Shown one piece after another: positions 9,980 to 18,134 of a DNA stretch of 64,000 nucleotides. Where the stretch lies: the NCBI GenBank assembly GCA_003161435.1, contig PMOS01000012.1, positions 124,001 to 188,000 on the forward strand, in the 5' to 3' direction. Under the pieces are notes generated by a model, which saw only the letters and a program-made list of their open reading frames with translations, searched no databases and was not told the DNA's origin. The translations under genes were made by a program, and so were the position numbers. This DNA is from Vulcanimicrobiota bacterium (lineage in GTDB: Bacteria; Vulcanimicrobiota; Vulcanimicrobiia; Vulcanimicrobiales; Vulcanimicrobiaceae). The first letter of the stretch is position 1, and every line of letters starts with the position of its first letter.

Positions 9980-11013
9980 TGTCTACGCTGCGAGTCGGTA
10001 TCGTCGGTTCGGGCTTCGGCGGCACGGTGCACGCACCGGCCTATGCACTGCATCCGCGCTTCGAGGTCGTCGCGATCGCTTCGCCGACCAACGCCGAGCG
10101 CGTCGCGCGCGAACGGAAGATCCCCAACGCCTTTCGCTCCGTCGGCGAGATGCTCGCCGGCGTCGAGCTCGACGTCGTCTCGGTCGCCTCGCCGCCGTTC
10201 GACCACCACCCCTCGGTGCTCGCCGCGCTGGCCGCGGGCAAGCACGTGCTGTGCGAGAAGCCGTTCGCGCTCAACGTCGCGCAGGCGCAAGAGATGCTCG
10301 CGGCCGCGGAGCGCGCCGGCACCGCCAATGCCTTGGCGTTCGAGTTTCGCTACGTGCCGGCCGTGCGCGCCGTCAAGGAACTGATCGACAACGGCCACGT
10401 CGGCGCGCTGCGGGAGCTCGAGGTCGCGCGCTTGGGTCGCGAGCTGCGCGCCGCGAACGCGGGACGCGCGCGCGGCTGGTGGTTTTCGGCCGAGAAAGGC
10501 GGCGGTGTCGCCAACGCGGTGATGCCGCACTTCTTCGACCTGGCGAATCACCTCGCCGGGCGCACGCCGCACGCAACGCTAGGGCTGCTGCGCACCGCGA
10601 ACCCGCGGCGCCGTGACGCGCAGGGCGAGTTCGAGAGCACGGTCGCCGACGGCGCGTTCGCCTACGTCGACTACGGTGACGGCCTGATCGCGCGGGTCAG
10701 CACCGACTCCACCACGATCGTCGAGTCGACCACGGTCGCCGTCCACGGCGAAACGCGCAGCGCGGTCGCCAACGGCGCCTTCTTGGGTGACTTGCGCGTC
10801 TACGCGATCGACGAGGACGAACAGGACGAGCTGGAGATCGTCACCTCACCGTACGCCAAATACGCCGACATCCACGGCAACCTCCCGTTCTTTCTCCCGC
10901 TGCTCGATGCGTTCGCCGAACGTATCGACCTCGGCACCCCCGGCGTCCCAACCTTCGCCGACGGCCTGGTCACCCAGCACCAACTCGCCGCCATCGGCTA
11001 CGGCCGCGCATAG
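9979..11013 (+). CDS. Gfo/Idh/MocA-family NAD(P)-dependent oxidoreductase
   Basis: 344 residues. GTG at 9979 with GGAGGAAACC just upstream; the start overlaps the preceding TAG (TAGTG). The N-terminal Rossmann fold has GIVGSGFGGTVHAPAY, and the family lysine lies in HVLCEKPFALN (EKP motif). The C-terminal half is the mixed alpha/beta substrate domain. Such enzymes oxidise or reduce sugars, inositols or related hydroxyl groups. It ends the operon with the LuxE, LuxC and transaminase homologues; the polar head-group or sugar it acts on cannot be read from the sequence. Confidence 0.9.
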   Translation: MSTLRVGIVGSGFGGTVHAPAYALHPRFEVVAIASPTNAERVARERKIPNAFRSVGEMLAGVELDVVSVASPPFDHHPSVLAALAAGKHVLCEKPFALNVAQAQEMLAAAERAGTANALAFEFRYVPAVRAVKELIDNGHVGALRELEVARLGRELRAANAGRARGWWFSAEKGGGVANAVMPHFFDLANHLAGRTPHATLGLLRTANPRRRDAQGEFESTVADGAFAYVDYGDGLIARVSTDSTTIVESTTVAVHGETRSAVANGAFLGDLRVYAIDEDEQDELEIVTSPYAKYADIHGNLPFFLPLLDAFAERIDLGTPGVPTFADGLVTQHQLAAIGYGRA

Positions 11014-11043
11014 CGCGGCGGATCGGCCGTAGGCCGAACGCGA

Positions 11044-11068
11044 GTGTTGGCGCACTTTGCGCCAACAC
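11044..11068. terminator. Convergent 11-bp hairpin
   Basis: GTGTTGGCGCA (11044-11054), 3-nt loop, TGCGCCAACAC (11058-11068): a perfect stem. It lies 30 bases past the oxidoreductase stop (plus strand) and one base past the stop of the collapsed S8 remnant (minus strand), so it may serve both. No T-run follows. Confidence 0.5.
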
Positions 11069-11069
11069 A

Positions 11070-11339
11070 CTAGAGGTGGGCGGCGGCTACGGCTTTGGCA
11101 ACGTCGAGGCGGCCGGCACGATTCGACACGGCGTCGCCCGCCGATGACCAACGGCCCGCGGAACGACCTATGCCGGCGCCGCCGCGCGCGAAGCTCGTGC
11201 ACGTCGAGCCGCTCGGCGTCGGCGAAGGAGCCGGTGTCGTCACCGGCCCTTGTGGTGCGGAGCTAGAACCGCCGCCGCCGCCGCAGGCGACGACCGCTAG
11301 GGCCGAGCAGGCAAAAAGCGGTGCCGGCCCCAGCGACGC
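11070..11339 (-). pseudogene. Collapsed S8-protease lipoprotein remnant
   Basis: One minus-strand frame, open from about 11339 down to a TAG at 11070, contains a lipoprotein signal (PLFACSALAVVACGGGGG) and then, after only about 45 residues, the peptide NRAGRLDVAKAVAAAHL. That tail closely matches the C-terminus of the neighbouring intact S8 protease (GAGRLNVAKAVAAAHP). The whole protease domain between them is missing, and no ATG, GTG or TTG start is present in frame. It reads as an internally deleted tandem copy that has also lost its start. Confidence 0.75.
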
Positions 11340-11356
11340 GTCATCAGGCTCCCATG

Positions 11357-13354
11357 TTACGGATGCGCCGCGGCGACTGCCTTGGCAACGTTCAGACGTC
11401 CGGCACCTTGCCGAGCGCTACTGAGCCCGGGAAGAACATCCGTGTTTTGGGTGAGGAGCGAGGTCACTTGCAGGGGAGTCAAAGAACGCGATCCGCCATG
11501 CTCGGCCATCATGAGCGCGACGGCCCCGGCGACTTGCGGCGTCGCCTGTGAGGTGCCGTTGAAGAGCACGGCGCAGACGCCGTTGTCCTCGGTGCAACGG
11601 TCGGCCGGCAACCCGGCAGACGTCGTGGAGTACCCTTCGATCCAGTGGAGGATGTCGCACGGATTCGTGCCCTGGCAATCGGTCGCGGGATCGCTCAACG
11701 AGTCGCCGCCCGGCGCGAGCAGGGTCGCTCCCGAGTTCGAGTAGGAAGCGACCGTCTCGCTCGTGATGGAGGCGTAGCTGTTCGGCGTCGAATCGAAGAC
11801 CGCTGACGCCCCAACCGCGATCACACCCGGATACGCTGCCGGGTAATCGGGCTGCGCGCCGTCGCCGATATTATCGAATTCATTGCCGGCCGCGGCTACG
11901 ACGGTGACGTTTGCCGCGATCGCGGCGTCGACCGCGTCTTGCTCGGCTTGATCGAAATTAGCCGGCGTGTTCGGGGATCCGAGGCTCATGCTGATCACCG
12001 ATGCGCCGTTCGCAATCGCGTCGCCGATCGCTTGAGCCTCGTCACCCGTGTCGGCACCCTGGCAATCGCTGAACGCGTTCGCGTCGGGGAAGATCTTGTA
12101 ATCGAGCAGGTGCACGTCCCACCCGACGCCGGCGTAACCGTAGCCGTTGTTCGTGGTGGCGGTGGCGAGGCCGGCGACGTTCGTGCCGTGGCCGTTCGTA
12201 TCCTGAGCGGACGGCGTCACGATGCTGTTGACGATCGCCTCCGACTTGTTCAGCTTCGGCGCGAGGTCCGTGTTCGTCAGGTCGACGCCAGTGTCGATGA
12301 CGGCGATCGTGATCCCGGTTCCGTGGGTGATGGCCCATCCGCCCGGATCGGTGCTCGTGCGATAGAGATACCATTGATCGACGTTGTTCAACAACGGATC
12401 GTTGGCGGCGCCGTCCGACAAGATCGAACGCGTGTGCAGGAGCGCCACACCGACCACGCCGCTCTGCGCGCGCAGCGTCGCCGCCGCCTGATCGCGGTTC
12501 GTTCCCGCCGCGAGGGTGACGACCGCGTGCGAGACGCCCTTGGTCGGCGTGAGATCGACGCCTCTGAGCGCGCCGACCGAGCGCGCCAAGCTCTGCGCGG
12601 ACGACCCGGCACGATACGAGACGTAGAGGCGGTTCGGCACGACGCTCGAGACGGCGCGCGGCGCGAACCGGTGTCCGTTCGTGGAACGCGCGGTGCTCGA
12701 GCTGCTGCAAAGATCGGTGACCGGCGAGTTCGGCGGGTTGACGCTGATGAGCGACGACGAACCGAAGATCGCGAAGTTGCCCGTCTGCCCGGCGGCGACT
12801 TGATAGTTCTCGTCGGTCGGATTGATGACGTACTGCCCTCCGACCAGCGTCCCGGGTCCGGCGATCGCGACCCAACCATTGACCGGATCGTAGGCGGCGA
12901 TGTACGCGTACGTCGTCGGGGTGGGCGTCGTCAGCAGGACGGCCGGCGTCTGGCCGAAGCTCAGCGACGAGTTCGCGGTGATCGTGAAGTACGCCAGCGG
13001 GACGATCGTGCCGCCGATCGTTTTCGGCCGCCGCGCCGCACTCGACACGGCGGGCGTTCCGGAGGGCGGGGTCGCGGTCAGCGTCGCCGTCGCGGGGCCT
13101 GACCCGCTCGTCGTCGGCGGGACCAAGAGCTTGGCGGTGATGCCGCCGGTGATCGTCCCGAAGGTCACCGTCGTCGCGCCGCCGGTCGACGCCGTGAACG
13201 TCTGCGTCGACGATGTCGAGGTGCCGCCTGGTGTCGGCGTCGGCCCCGGGGGTACCGAACCGCCTCCGCCGCCGCCTCCTCCGCCGCAGGCCGCGAGTGC
13301 TAGCACAACCGAGAAGAGCAAGGGACGGATGACGAGACGGTGGATCATTCGCAT
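11357..13354 (-). CDS. S8 (subtilisin-like) serine protease, lipoprotein
   Basis: 665 residues from the ATG at 13354, ten bases after the cinA stop; a further ATG 39 bases upstream would lie inside cinA. The signal peptide ends VVLALAAC (Cys23), followed by a nine-Gly tether. A beta-rich domain of about 170 residues follows, then a subtilisin pro-domain-like segment (VPNRLYVSYRAGSSAQSLAR...). The catalytic domain holds Asp in IAVIDTGVD, His in DTNGHGTNVAGLA, Asn in VAAAGNEFDN and Ser602 in GTSQATPQVAG. The triad is complete. It acts outside the cytoplasmic membrane. A collapsed paralogue lies immediately downstream. Confidence 0.93.
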   Translation of the reverse strand: MRMIHRLVIRPLLFSVVLALAACGGGGGGGGGSVPPGPTPTPGGTSTSSTQTFTASTGGATTVTFGTITGGITAKLLVPPTTSGSGPATATLTATPPSGTPAVSSAARRPKTIGGTIVPLAYFTITANSSLSFGQTPAVLLTTPTPTTYAYIAAYDPVNGWVAIAGPGTLVGGQYVINPTDENYQVAAGQTGNFAIFGSSSLISVNPPNSPVTDLCSSSSTARSTNGHRFAPRAVSSVVPNRLYVSYRAGSSAQSLARSVGALRGVDLTPTKGVSHAVVTLAAGTNRDQAAATLRAQSGVVGVALLHTRSILSDGAANDPLLNNVDQWYLYRTSTDPGGWAITHGTGITIAVIDTGVDLTNTDLAPKLNKSEAIVNSIVTPSAQDTNGHGTNVAGLATATTNNGYGYAGVGWDVHLLDYKIFPDANAFSDCQGADTGDEAQAIGDAIANGASVISMSLGSPNTPANFDQAEQDAVDAAIAANVTVVAAAGNEFDNIGDGAQPDYPAAYPGVIAVGASAVFDSTPNSYASITSETVASYSNSGATLLAPGGDSLSDPATDCQGTNPCDILHWIEGYSTTSAGLPADRCTEDNGVCAVLFNGTSQATPQVAGAVALMMAEHGGSRSLTPLQVTSLLTQNTDVLPGLSSARQGAGRLNVAKAVAAAHP

Positions 13355-13364
13355 CGCTTTCGTT

Positions 13365-14639
13365 TTATGGAGTGCTAGTTGCAGCCTGAACATCGCGTTC
13401 GAGTCGCCGCCAGATCAGGCTGAGCGCCGCCACCGTCGCACGTTCTCGGATATCGGCGCGCGACCCCGGAAAAGTAAGCCGGCGAGTCTCAATCTCACCG
13501 TCCCCTAACGCGAGGGCGAACCACACCAACCCGACGGGTTTCTCCGGCGTTCCACCGCCGGGTCCAGCAATCCCCGTCGTTGCGAGCACGACGTCAGCGC
13601 CGAGGCGCGCGCGCGCACCGCGCGCCATCGCAACTGCGGTTTCTTCGCTCACCGCACCAGCCGTCGCCAATGTGCGCTCCGGTACATCGAGCAAAGCGAT
13701 CTTCACCTCGTTCGAGTACGCGACGATCGCCCCGCGAAAGACCGCCGACGCTCCGGGGACAGCTACGATCTCGTCGGCAATCGCGCCGCCGGTGCACGAT
13801 TCCGCGGTACCGAGCGTCAGGCCGCGTGCGGCGAGCGCCTGCACGATCGCGCCGGCGAGCGTCGTGTCGTCGTCGCCGTACCAGGCGGCGCCGATTCGCT
13901 TCCGCAGCTCGGCCGCGACCGGGTCGATCAACGCCGCCGCGCGCTCGGGGCTATCGGCCTTTGCCATGACCTTGACGTCGACGCGGCCGCCGTGCGCAAG
14001 CATCGCGATCTTCGGGTTCTCGAGCGTGCGAAAGAGATCTTCGACGCGCCGGTCGAGATCCGACTCGCCGATGCCCACGACGTGCAGCGTGCGCGTATAG
14101 ATCGCCTGACGCAAGCCGAAGCGCTGCACGAGCCACGGAATCAGCTTCTCGGCGAGCATCGGTTTCATCTCGCGCGGTACGCCCGGCATGCAGGCGACGA
14201 ACTTTCCGTCGTCGCGCAGCGCGACGAAGCCCGGCGCCGTGCCGTGCGGGTTGTCGAACACGATGCAGCCGTCGGGCAGGTACGCCTGTCGAACGTTGTT
14301 CTCGGCCATCGGGCGGCCGAACTGGCGGAAGCGCTCCTCGATCGCGCGCAGCGACGGCTCGTGCAGGACGAGCGGCTTGTGCACGGTGCGCGCGACCGCA
14401 TCTTTCGTCAGGTCGTCGACCGTCGGCCCGAGTCCGCCGGTGCAGATCGCGCCGCCGGCGCGCTCGAGCACGCCTTCGAGCATCGCCGCGAGCCGATCGG
14501 CGTTGTCGCCGACGGAGTGCTTGGCGTACACGTCGACGCCATGGTCGGCAAGCTCGCGCGCGATGTGCACGCTGTTGGTGTCGACCAGATGTCCGAGCAG
14601 GATCTCGGTTCCGATCGTCACGATCTCCGCCGACGCCAT
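13365..14639 (-). CDS. cinA: CinA-family competence/damage-inducible protein
   Basis: 424 residues. CinA proteins combine an N-terminal MoaB/MogA-like (COG1058) domain (EIVTIGTEILLGHLVDTNS; GGLGPTVDDLTKDA) with a C-terminal NMN deamidase domain (TLGTAESCTGGAIADEI near residue 285; ATTGIAGPGGGTPEKPVGLVW). Family members recycle NMN to nicotinate mononucleotide or hydrolyse ADP-ribose, which fits the nearby nadE pair. The ATG at 14639 shares a base with the upstream gene's stop. Both domains look complete. Confidence 0.93.
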   Translation of the reverse strand: MASAEIVTIGTEILLGHLVDTNSVHIARELADHGVDVYAKHSVGDNADRLAAMLEGVLERAGGAICTGGLGPTVDDLTKDAVARTVHKPLVLHEPSLRAIEERFRQFGRPMAENNVRQAYLPDGCIVFDNPHGTAPGFVALRDDGKFVACMPGVPREMKPMLAEKLIPWLVQRFGLRQAIYTRTLHVVGIGESDLDRRVEDLFRTLENPKIAMLAHGGRVDVKVMAKADSPERAAALIDPVAAELRKRIGAAWYGDDDTTLAGAIVQALAARGLTLGTAESCTGGAIADEIVAVPGASAVFRGAIVAYSNEVKIALLDVPERTLATAGAVSEETAVAMARGARARLGADVVLATTGIAGPGGGTPEKPVGLVWFALALGDGEIETRRLTFPGSRADIRERATVAALSLIWRRLERDVQAATSTP

Positions 14640-15757
14640 CAGCTTCGCGCTCCCGTCGGCGAGATCAGCGCGGCCGCGTGCCACAGCGGATCGCTGATCC
14701 ACAGCCGGTCGCGCGCGTCGATCGCGATCGACATCATACCGACGTGTCCCATCGGCAGCAGACGAACCTGGGGCACGCGATGTGGTGCGATCGCCGCGAT
14801 CGCCGGACGCGCGAATCGCAGCGACGCCTCTCTCGTGTACCCGAGCACGTACGCAGTTCCATCGCGCGAGACCGCGACGCCGGCCGGGATCATCGCCAAC
14901 GTCCACGCTCGGTGCGAGCCGTCGCCGCCGTAGCGCTCGACGATCCCCGACGAGCTGCCCAGCGCCCAGAGCGCACCGTCGCCGGTCGCGACGACGCTCG
15001 CGCTTGGAAAGTAGCCGTGGCAGCCGCGCCCGCCGATGCGGTGACTGTCGACGAGCGTGAGCCCGCGCACGTGACCGAAGCGGCAACGCTCGTCGATGAG
15101 GTAGACGTCCTCGCCCCGTGCGGCGACGCTCAGAATCCGCCTGAAGCCGGCGAGTGGTGCGACGGCCGCGCGTCCCGACGGCCAGACGCGCCCGATGCCG
15201 CCGACCATACCGTTGGCAAACCAATATCCGCCGCCCGCCGCCGGGACGACCGCGGTGAGGAAGCGCGAGTCCCGCCTGCACGTGACCGGGCTTGGCGTGC
15301 CGCCCGCCGGCTGGTCGTATCCGCAGATCTCGACCTTGGGAATCGCGGCGGACCAGTCGGGCGCCGGCGTGCGCACGTGGAGGTGCAACGCCGTGCTCAC
15401 GGCGATGATGATCTCGGAGGCGCGATCGCAGATCGCGCGCGGCACGAAGCTGCGTGTGTCGGCCCCTTGCGACTCGAACCAGCCGGAACAGTGCGACGTA
15501 TCGGCGACGCGTTCGGAGCTGCCGTCGAGGGCGAGCACGCGATACAAGCCGAAACGCCCGCGCAAGTACACGTAGCCGTCACGGCCCTGCACCGCGACGA
15601 AGCTCGGCTCGCTGCCCATCGCGTCGCCGCGAAAGGCGACCGCGCGGACCTCGCGGCCTGGGAAGGTGCCCCAATGCTTGACCGGCCCGGCCGCGGCCGG
15701 CGCGGCAGCCGCGACGATGAATGCGATCGACGTCGCGACCGCGGCGATGCATCTCAT
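14639..15757 (-). CDS. Secreted protein, probable beta-propeller, unknown function
   Basis: 372 residues. A Sec signal peptide (MRCIAAVATSIAFIVAAAAPAAA) is followed by repeated segments of the form 'small-residue turn, G, aromatic, V/A' (GRDGYVYLRGRFGLYRVLALDG; GDGALWALGSSSGIVERYGG; DARDRLWISD), as in propellers of the Vgb/NHL type. Eight or more cysteines (for example TSHCSGWFES, EICGYDQ) suggest disulfides. It starts inside the end of the siroheme-synthase-like gene (ATGA overlap) and ends at the cinA start. No catalytic residues were recognised. Confidence 0.65.
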   Translation of the reverse strand: MRCIAAVATSIAFIVAAAAPAAAGPVKHWGTFPGREVRAVAFRGDAMGSEPSFVAVQGRDGYVYLRGRFGLYRVLALDGSSERVADTSHCSGWFESQGADTRSFVPRAICDRASEIIIAVSTALHLHVRTPAPDWSAAIPKVEICGYDQPAGGTPSPVTCRRDSRFLTAVVPAAGGGYWFANGMVGGIGRVWPSGRAAVAPLAGFRRILSVAARGEDVYLIDERCRFGHVRGLTLVDSHRIGGRGCHGYFPSASVVATGDGALWALGSSSGIVERYGGDGSHRAWTLAMIPAGVAVSRDGTAYVLGYTREASLRFARPAIAAIAPHRVPQVRLLPMGHVGMMSIAIDARDRLWISDPLWHAAALISPTGARS

Positions 15758-16395
15758 GGCGCGACGTCCTCCGCCTGCGGTTCGGGCGCGTCGCGTCCGG
15801 CTTCGAACCAATCCGGATACGTGACACTCGCTTCGAGCGTGAAACCGTCGGCCGAGGCGATTGCGGCGCGGCGGCGTGCGTCGGCGTCGCCGGCGAGCAG
15901 CGTACGGTTGCGGCGCTTCTGTCGCGCGAGCGTTTCCACGAAACGCGCGAACCTCGCGTCGAGCACGCGTTGCAGCGATTCCTTGAGGATCTTCCCGACC
16001 CGAGGGGCGACGCCGCCGGTCGAGATGCCGATGCGCATCGGTCCGGCGCTGACGATCGCCTGCATCGCGACGAAGCCGTGGCGCGGCTGGTCGATCGTGC
16101 ACAGCAGAAACTTGTGCCGGTCGGCGAGGGCGCGCAACCGAGCTGAGAGCGCGTCGTCCTGGGGCGTCGAGATCACGAAGAATGCGTCCACGACGTCCTC
16201 GTCGCGTAGCGCCGACGGATCGGTAATCCAGCGAACGGCGGCATCGGCTTCGCGCAGGGCGGCGGCTTTCTCGATCGCCTCGCGATCGGTCGCCGCGCCG
16301 ATCACCACGCAGCGCCGGCCGACCAGGTTGAGGCTGACCGGATAGAAACCGTGCGGCGGCAGCGGATCCTCGACGTGCGGCGTCGCGGTGCTCAC
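15754..16395 (-). CDS. Precorrin-2 dehydrogenase / sirohydrochlorin ferrochelatase-like (siroheme synthase N-domain)
   Basis: 213 residues. It resembles the NAD-dependent half of CysG/Met8, which oxidises precorrin-2 and chelates iron to make siroheme. Matches include the opening YPVSLNLVGRRCVVIG, the aspartate in CTIDQP (position of the catalytic Asp) and ISTGGVAPRVGKILKESLQ, the family's SxGGxSPxxA-type helix. The nucleotide-binding loop is unusual: IGAATDREA replaces the normal VGGGxVAxRK. It may bind cofactor differently or have another role. It lies 2 bases after the nadE stop. No methyltransferase (cysG C-domain) is present in the window. Confidence 0.75.
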   Translation of the reverse strand: MSTATPHVEDPLPPHGFYPVSLNLVGRRCVVIGAATDREAIEKAAALREADAAVRWITDPSALRDEDVVDAFFVISTPQDDALSARLRALADRHKFLLCTIDQPRHGFVAMQAIVSAGPMRIGISTGGVAPRVGKILKESLQRVLDARFARFVETLARQKRRNRTLLAGDADARRRAAIASADGFTLEASVTYPDWFEAGRDAPEPQAEDVAP

Positions 16396-16397
16396 CG

Positions 16398-17249
16398 TCA
16401 GTAGTCCACCGGGCGCAAGTAGAACTCGTTGATCGCCGTTGACGATACGAGCGCCGTCGTCGGCAGATGCCGCTTCCAGTGCGTCCCGTCGACGCGGCGC
16501 CGCACCAGCCGCACCTCGTCAGGATCGTGGCCGCGCGCGACGATCGCATCGTCGCGATAGCCGAGCAGGATCAAGTTCAGGATGCGGTCGGCGTTGGCAT
16601 AGGTGATGCCGAGATCGCTCTCGTCGGTCTGGTCCGCTTCGAGGTCGGCGCTGGGCGGTTTGTCGACGACCTCGGCCGGAACGCCCAGGTATCGGGCCAG
16701 CGCCCAGACCTGCGTCTTGAACAGGTCGCCGATCGGATTCACCGGCGGCGTGTCGTCGGCGTGCCAAGTGAAATAGCCCATGAGCCGCTCCGTCTTGTTG
16801 CCGGTGCCGACGGGCAACGCGTTGCGGCGCGCCGATTGGTCGAACAGCACGAGCATGCGCATGCGGGCCATCACGTTGCCCTTGCGCCGCGCGTCCGCCT
16901 CGGGCGCGTGCTTCAAGTAGCCGTCGACCGCGTCGGTGATCTCGATCGTCTCGCCGTGGATCCCCAAGGCGTCGATGATACGCTGCGCATCGGAGAGCGA
17001 GCTGGGACTGGAGCTCTTGTACGGCAAGCGAATCGCGTACACGTTCTCGGGCCCGAGCGCGCGGGCGCAGAGGTACGCGACCAGCGCGCTGTCGATCCCG
17101 CCCGACAGCCCGATGATCGCGCGCCCGATTCCGCGGCGCTCTACCAGCTCGTCGCACAGGAACGCCTCCAGCCAGCTGGCGGTGAGGGCCGGATTGATGC
17201 GCAGCGACGGTTCGTCGACCGGCGCATCGACGACGGGCAACGCGCTCAT
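16398..17249 (-). CDS. nadE: NAD+ synthase (synthetase domain only)
   Basis: 283 residues from the ATG at 17249 (ATGA overlap with the upstream nitrilase gene). It adenylates nicotinate adenine dinucleotide and amidates it to NAD+. The PP-loop IIGLSGGIDSALVAYLC is at about residues 43-59; PVGTGNKTERLMGYFTWHAD and the acidic DLEADQTDESDLGI segment match the family. Length equals the ammonia-dependent form, with no fused glutaminase domain. The adjacent overlapping gene encodes a nitrilase-type amidase that probably supplies ammonia from glutamine. Confidence 0.95.
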   Translation of the reverse strand: MSALPVVDAPVDEPSLRINPALTASWLEAFLCDELVERRGIGRAIIGLSGGIDSALVAYLCARALGPENVYAIRLPYKSSSPSSLSDAQRIIDALGIHGETIEITDAVDGYLKHAPEADARRKGNVMARMRMLVLFDQSARRNALPVGTGNKTERLMGYFTWHADDTPPVNPIGDLFKTQVWALARYLGVPAEVVDKPPSADLEADQTDESDLGITYANADRILNLILLGYRDDAIVARGHDPDEVRLVRRRVDGTHWKRHLPTTALVSSTAINEFYLRPVDY

Positions 17250-18133
17250 TCGTTGTCCTCGAGCCGGCGCATCACGGGAATCTCGGGGTCGAGCCACAGA
17301 TCGGGCAGCACCGCGCCCAAATCGCCCAAGAGCGGGATCGTCGCCCGCGCCAGATCGACCTCTTCGGGATCGAGCCGCAATCGTACGATGCACGGGTCGA
17401 GCGGCGGCGCCGATGCGAGCAGATCGCCGCGCGGCGAGAACGCGGACGTTCCGCCCGACATTCCTTTACCGCCTTCGAACCCCGTCAGCCCCGCGTACAC
17501 GACGTAGACGCCGTGCTCGGCGGCGGCCGCGGACAAGATCGCTTTCCAGCGCGTGTTGCTCTCGAGCTCGTCGACGCCGCACAATCCGCGCCCGGGCGAC
17601 GCGCTCGGCACGATCAACAGCCGCGCGCCCTTGAGCGCCGCCACCGTCGACATGAGCGCATGCCACGCGTCTTCGCAGATCAGGATCGCCGCCTTGCCGA
17701 AGGCGGTCTCGAACACCGACAAGCGCCGGCCGCGCGTGAGAAACCGTTCCTCGTCGAACACGCCGTAGGTCGGCAAGAACATCTTGCGATGCACGTGCAC
17801 GATTCGCGCGCCGCCCGGCTCGCCGCAGCGCACGTAGATCGCGCTGTTGTGGAACGTCCCCGCGGCGTTCTCGTAGAAGCCGGTGACGACGTCACACGCG
17901 CGGTCGGGCGCGACCGCGCGCCACGCTGCGTCGAGCCGGCGCGCGATCTCGGGCGCGGTGAGCGCGAGCTCGTACACGCCGCCTTCGAGAAAGTAGCCGG
18001 TCAGCGCGGCTTCGGGGAACACGATGAGGTCCGGCTCGCCGGCCGCGAGCTGCTCGAACACCGCGCGCATCGCCGCCAGGTTCGCGTCGACGTCCCCTTT
18101 GCGCGGCTTGAACTGGACGAGCGCCGCGTTCAC
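17246..18133 (-). CDS. Nitrilase-superfamily amidase, likely glutaminase partner of NadE
   Basis: 295 residues, GTG start at 18133, one base after the stop of the flavoprotein gene. The carbon-nitrogen hydrolase triad is complete: Glu41 (VFPEAALTGYFLE), Lys117 (HVHRKMFLPTYGVF), Cys153 (ILICEDAWH). In fused glutamine-dependent NAD synthetases exactly this kind of domain precedes the synthetase domain; here it is a separate gene overlapping nadE by 4 bases. The inferred role is glutamine hydrolysis with ammonia delivered to NadE. An independent amidase role cannot be excluded. Confidence 0.85.
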   Translation of the reverse strand: MNAALVQFKPRKGDVDANLAAMRAVFEQLAAGEPDLIVFPEAALTGYFLEGGVYELALTAPEIARRLDAAWRAVAPDRACDVVTGFYENAAGTFHNSAIYVRCGEPGGARIVHVHRKMFLPTYGVFDEERFLTRGRRLSVFETAFGKAAILICEDAWHALMSTVAALKGARLLIVPSASPGRGLCGVDELESNTRWKAILSAAAAEHGVYVVYAGLTGFEGGKGMSGGTSAFSPRGDLLASAPPLDPCIVRLRLDPEEVDLARATIPLLGDLGAVLPDLWLDPEIPVMRRLEDNE

Positions 18134-18134
18134 G

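Noticed and set aside
8212..11013. A 933-residue frame that would fuse extra sequence to the Gfo/Idh oxidoreductase
   Set aside because: The first 589 codons are an antisense-like shadow of the LuxC and aminotransferase genes; the real start is the GTG at 9979 with a good ribosome binding site.
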